From NCBI GenBank assembly GCA_011048855.1, contig DSCZ01000527.1, positions 1 through 7,425 on the forward strand: DNA of 7,425 bases, read 5' to 3'. Position 1 is the first letter of the stretch. Every line of letters starts with the position of its first letter. Below are positions 5,074 to 7,425 of this stretch, one piece after another. A program made the position numbers and the translations under genes. The notes beneath the pieces are model-generated. The model was given only the letters and a program-made list of their open reading frames with translations, was not told the origin of the DNA and ran no database searches. The stretch is from Desulfobacteraceae bacterium (GTDB lineage Bacteria; Desulfobacterota; DSM-4660; Desulfatiglandales; Desulfatiglandaceae).

Positions 5074-7425
5074 GTGGATTCAGGTGATACCGTTTTTCAA
5101 ATTGAATTTTCGAATTCCCGGCAGCAAACCGAGATCTCTCTTTCCAGCTTACATCATAAAACTTTAGAATTTTTGGAACATTACGCTAAACCCCACCTGA
5201 CAGGGAAAAACTTCGCTGAGCTTGTGGGTGAAGGCAGTGGAGAAGTGCGGTTGGCCCGCCTTCTGGCAGCTACGGGTTTCCAAAATGATGCCGGCGGATT
5301 TTTTGCTGAATTGACTCGAAAATTAAGTCGCATAAACGGCGGCGAAAATGCCTCTGTTGAGGTGAACAGCGTTGAAATACCCTCCCTTCTGTGTACTGCA
5401 CTGCTGGAATTGATGATGCCCGGTGATAAGTTCATTTCGATAAAAGACGTGGCTCAATTTGAAAACCTGACAAATGTCACCGTCCCGGGAAGTGAGCGGG
5501 ATATGCTCCAGGAAGTCATAGACACATACCCCGTAAGGCTGTCGATGCATGCATTGCGCCAGATGCGGGTGTCCCGTGCGGTTGGTTACCAGTATGCCCC
5601 GTTCGTCCAGGAACTGGACCCGGTAGGCCAGGTTAATACATGGATCGGTCAGTTTCATGAGGGACTCCTGGAGCAGATGTACAAGAACCGGGTGATCTTT
5701 CTCCTCAATATGAGCTGCCCAGTATACTGCCGTTTTTGCTTCAGAAAACACAAGGATCTCCGCAATCAACCCAATCCGACGCCGGAAGATGTGCTTCGAG
5801 CAGTCGAATACGTCCGTAATACGCCCACTATAAAAGAGATTGTTATCACCGGCGGCGATCCGTTTCTTGCTAAAAAAAACATGATGACCGCAATCGACGG
5901 TTTGAAGGAAATTCCTCACGTTCAGACACTGCGCCTCGCGACCAGGTGCGTATCCTACTATCCCCATCTGTTTTACGACAAAGACCGTTTCTGGCTTGAA
6001 TATCTCAAGATGAAAAGCATAGAACTCGGGATGAAAGGGAAACGCATAGAGTTGGCGACACACTTCATCCACCCTGACGAAGTATCAATCCAGGCACTGG
6101 ACATCATTGGTGAACTGGTGTCGAACGGCATACCGGTCTATGTCCAGACTCCGTTCCTGAAAGAATGCAACGACCGCGGACCGGAGCTTGTCAGGCTCTT
6201 CAGCCTGCTTCGGGGAGCCGGGGCGGAACTCCATTATATCTATATACCTTGCAGCCCAATACAGGGAAACAGCGTTTACTGGGCTCCGATCTCCAGTGGT
6301 CTCAATGTCGCGGCCCATCTCCGTGCCCACCTGTCCGACCGTGTTATCCCCAGGATTTGTACCGCTACGCCGATAGGAAAAATCGACTGGTTTTCGAGCG
6401 GATGGGCGGTGGAACAGGACGAATCAGATGAACATTTCATCTGGATCAGAACCCCATATACACCTGGTTTTTTTAAGGATTTCGCAGACAACGTCGATGC
6501 CCAAAGTGTCGTCAGGCAAAACCCGGAAGGAACGCTTGATGCCAGGTTCATGGCTGAAATCGGTGACAAATCCTGCTTTCTCGGTAAAAGATCGAAGGTG
6601 TCAGCAGGGGATCAAGAAAACCACATGGACTCACTGGCACGATTCAGGGAAGAAGCCTTACAAAACCAGAAAATCGCATGTTCCGCGGTACCTGTAGGTT
6701 CCCTCAGGATTGCCAGGCCTCATGAAACACGCGTAGAGCTTGACACCGGCGGCGGCGAGCAGGAACTGGCCTATATCCGCGATGATGACCGGATAACCGA
6801 CGTGCTTATTACATCGGAAACCGATGCCATCGACAGACTGCACGAAGCTGGACTTTTGATAGAAGAAATTCGTCGTATGCGACATGTAAACGCGGTTCGA
6901 CTCCGGAGCGTCAAATTCAACTACGACCCTGGAATTTATACCGGTGCCGTGATATCCAGGCTCGCCCGGTTGAACAGCCTTAATGCAGACAGCCCACTAC
7001 GGTTGGAGATCGAAACCCAGTTTCTCCACTCAAAAGAGATCATTGCGGACCACGGAGAACTCGCCTCCCGTCTGCGCCGGCACGGCGTCACGGTTTACAG
7101 CAACATACCATTGCTCCATGGAGTCAACGACACGGCTTCGGAAATTCAAAAAACAGCCTATACTCTCCGGAGCCTCGGCATTGAATTCCATCACCTTTAT
7201 GTCGCAGGCCACCCAATCCAGAGGTTCTGGAGTCGAACCCATCCCATCGATATTCCGGATGTAAGCGATATCGCCTCCCGGGTCCGTATGGAAGGAAGCG
7301 GCAGGGAAATTCCAAGATACATCATAATGACCGAACTCGGAGAGGTGGACTTCGGCCTGACATCAAGACTTTTCAGAAGAAACGGGGGCCTTGCGGCCGT
7401 GCTGCTGCCTTACGATCTTGAATAC
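5074..7425 (+). CDS. KamA-family (lysine 2,3-aminomutase-like) radical SAM protein with tandem active and degenerate domains; 3' end beyond window
   Basis: The frame is open for 784 residues to the window edge; canonical KamA proteins are about 400-470. Residues 1 to about 165 form an unrecognised, soluble N-terminal extension. Domain 1 (about 170-480) is KamA-like. It has C215-x3-C219-x2-C222 for the [4Fe-4S]/SAM cluster, R224 at the place of the substrate-carboxylate arginine, TGGD at 259-262, THFIHPDE at 329-336, QTPFLKECND at 358-367 and K436 in TPIGKIDW at the PLP-lysine position. Domain 2 (about 525-784) repeats this order 319-321 residues later. Examples are YIRDDDRITDVLIT (567-580), QFLH (649-652), NIPLLHGVND (677-686) and TELGEVDF (753-760). 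It has C-x3-P-x2-S for the cysteines and E757 for the lysine. The family moves an amino group between carbons 2 and 3 of an amino acid using SAM radical chemistry and PLP. The aspartates that bind the lysine side chain in LAM are not apparent in domain 1, so the substrate is unknown. A weak promoter (TTGTCT at 4999, TTGCAT at 5022) may drive it. A TTG at 4999 is a less likely start. Confidence 0.88.
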   Translation, partial: MDSGDTVFQIEFSNSRQQTEISLSSLHHKTLEFLEHYAKPHLTGKNFAELVGEGSGEVRLARLLAATGFQNDAGGFFAELTRKLSRINGGENASVEVNSVEIPSLLCTALLELMMPGDKFISIKDVAQFENLTNVTVPGSERDMLQEVIDTYPVRLSMHALRQMRVSRAVGYQYAPFVQELDPVGQVNTWIGQFHEGLLEQMYKNRVIFLLNMSCPVYCRFCFRKHKDLRNQPNPTPEDVLRAVEYVRNTPTIKEIVITGGDPFLAKKNMMTAIDGLKEIPHVQTLRLATRCVSYYPHLFYDKDRFWLEYLKMKSIELGMKGKRIELATHFIHPDEVSIQALDIIGELVSNGIPVYVQTPFLKECNDRGPELVRLFSLLRGAGAELHYIYIPCSPIQGNSVYWAPISSGLNVAAHLRAHLSDRVIPRICTATPIGKIDWFSSGWAVEQDESDEHFIWIRTPYTPGFFKDFADNVDAQSVVRQNPEGTLDARFMAEIGDKSCFLGKRSKVSAGDQENHMDSLARFREEALQNQKIACSAVPVGSLRIARPHETRVELDTGGGEQELAYIRDDDRITDVLITSETDAIDRLHEAGLLIEEIRRMRHVNAVRLRSVKFNYDPGIYTGAVISRLARLNSLNADSPLRLEIETQFLHSKEIIADHGELASRLRRHGVTVYSNIPLLHGVNDTASEIQKTAYTLRSLGIEFHHLYVAGHPIQRFWSRTHPIDIPDVSDIASRVRMEGSGREIPRYIIMTELGEVDFGLTSRLFRRNGGLAAVLLPYDLEY

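Noticed and set aside
5323..6072. Minus-strand open frame of 249 codons opposite the KamA-like gene
   Set aside because: It lies opposite the CX3CX2C and TGGD region of a clear KamA domain, and its own translation has no family resemblance.
6165..6697. Several plus-strand open frames of 60-90 codons in the KamA-like gene
   Set aside because: They are out of frame with a continuous, motif-bearing frame that runs from 5074 to the window end.

Overview
The window is 7,425 bases of bacterial chromosome with moderate GC content and dense genes. It holds five protein genes and several recognisable control sites. No tRNA, rRNA, CRISPR array, insertion sequence or phage gene was seen. The gene mix is a TauE/SafE permease, a PreP-type M16C protease, an XRE-cupin regulator, a proteobacterial-style cold-shock protein with a paired RNP2 histidine, and an unusual KamA-family radical SAM protein. 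This would fit an anaerobic Desulfobacterota-like (deltaproteobacterial) organism. That placement is an inference from protein style, not a demonstrated assignment.

Left part (1-3762, + strand): a small multi-spanning permease gene is followed 70 bases later by a full-length M16C zinc metallopeptidase. The peptidase has its own strong ribosome binding site and a plausible promoter in the gap. A 9-bp-stem hairpin lies between the peptidase and the next gene, which converges on it.

Middle (3763-4950): an XRE-cupin transcription regulator runs on the minus strand. Its promoter overlaps a perfect 9-bp inverted repeat, a good candidate for an autoregulatory operator. Divergent from it is a 66-residue cold-shock protein. 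It has a clear sigma-70-type promoter, a leader of about 120 bases that can fold to bury the ribosome binding site, and a classic rho-independent terminator.

Right part (4981-7425, + strand): a single reading frame starts at a GTG with an excellent ribosome binding site and runs off the window edge without a stop (784 residues visible). It is the most interesting gene here. An N-terminal extension of about 165 residues precedes a KamA-like radical SAM/PLP domain with CX3CX2C and a candidate PLP lysine. A second KamA-like domain follows, in register at an offset of 319-321 residues. In that copy the cluster cysteines have decayed to C-x3-P-x2-S and the PLP lysine is replaced by glutamate. The protein reads as a covalent pseudo-dimer with one catalytic and one degenerate half. 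The aspartates that recognise lysine in true lysine 2,3-aminomutases are not seen in the active half, so the substrate is probably different.

Apart from the permease-peptidase pair, which might be partly co-transcribed, the genes look like independent transcription units. No shared pathway can be argued from the window.
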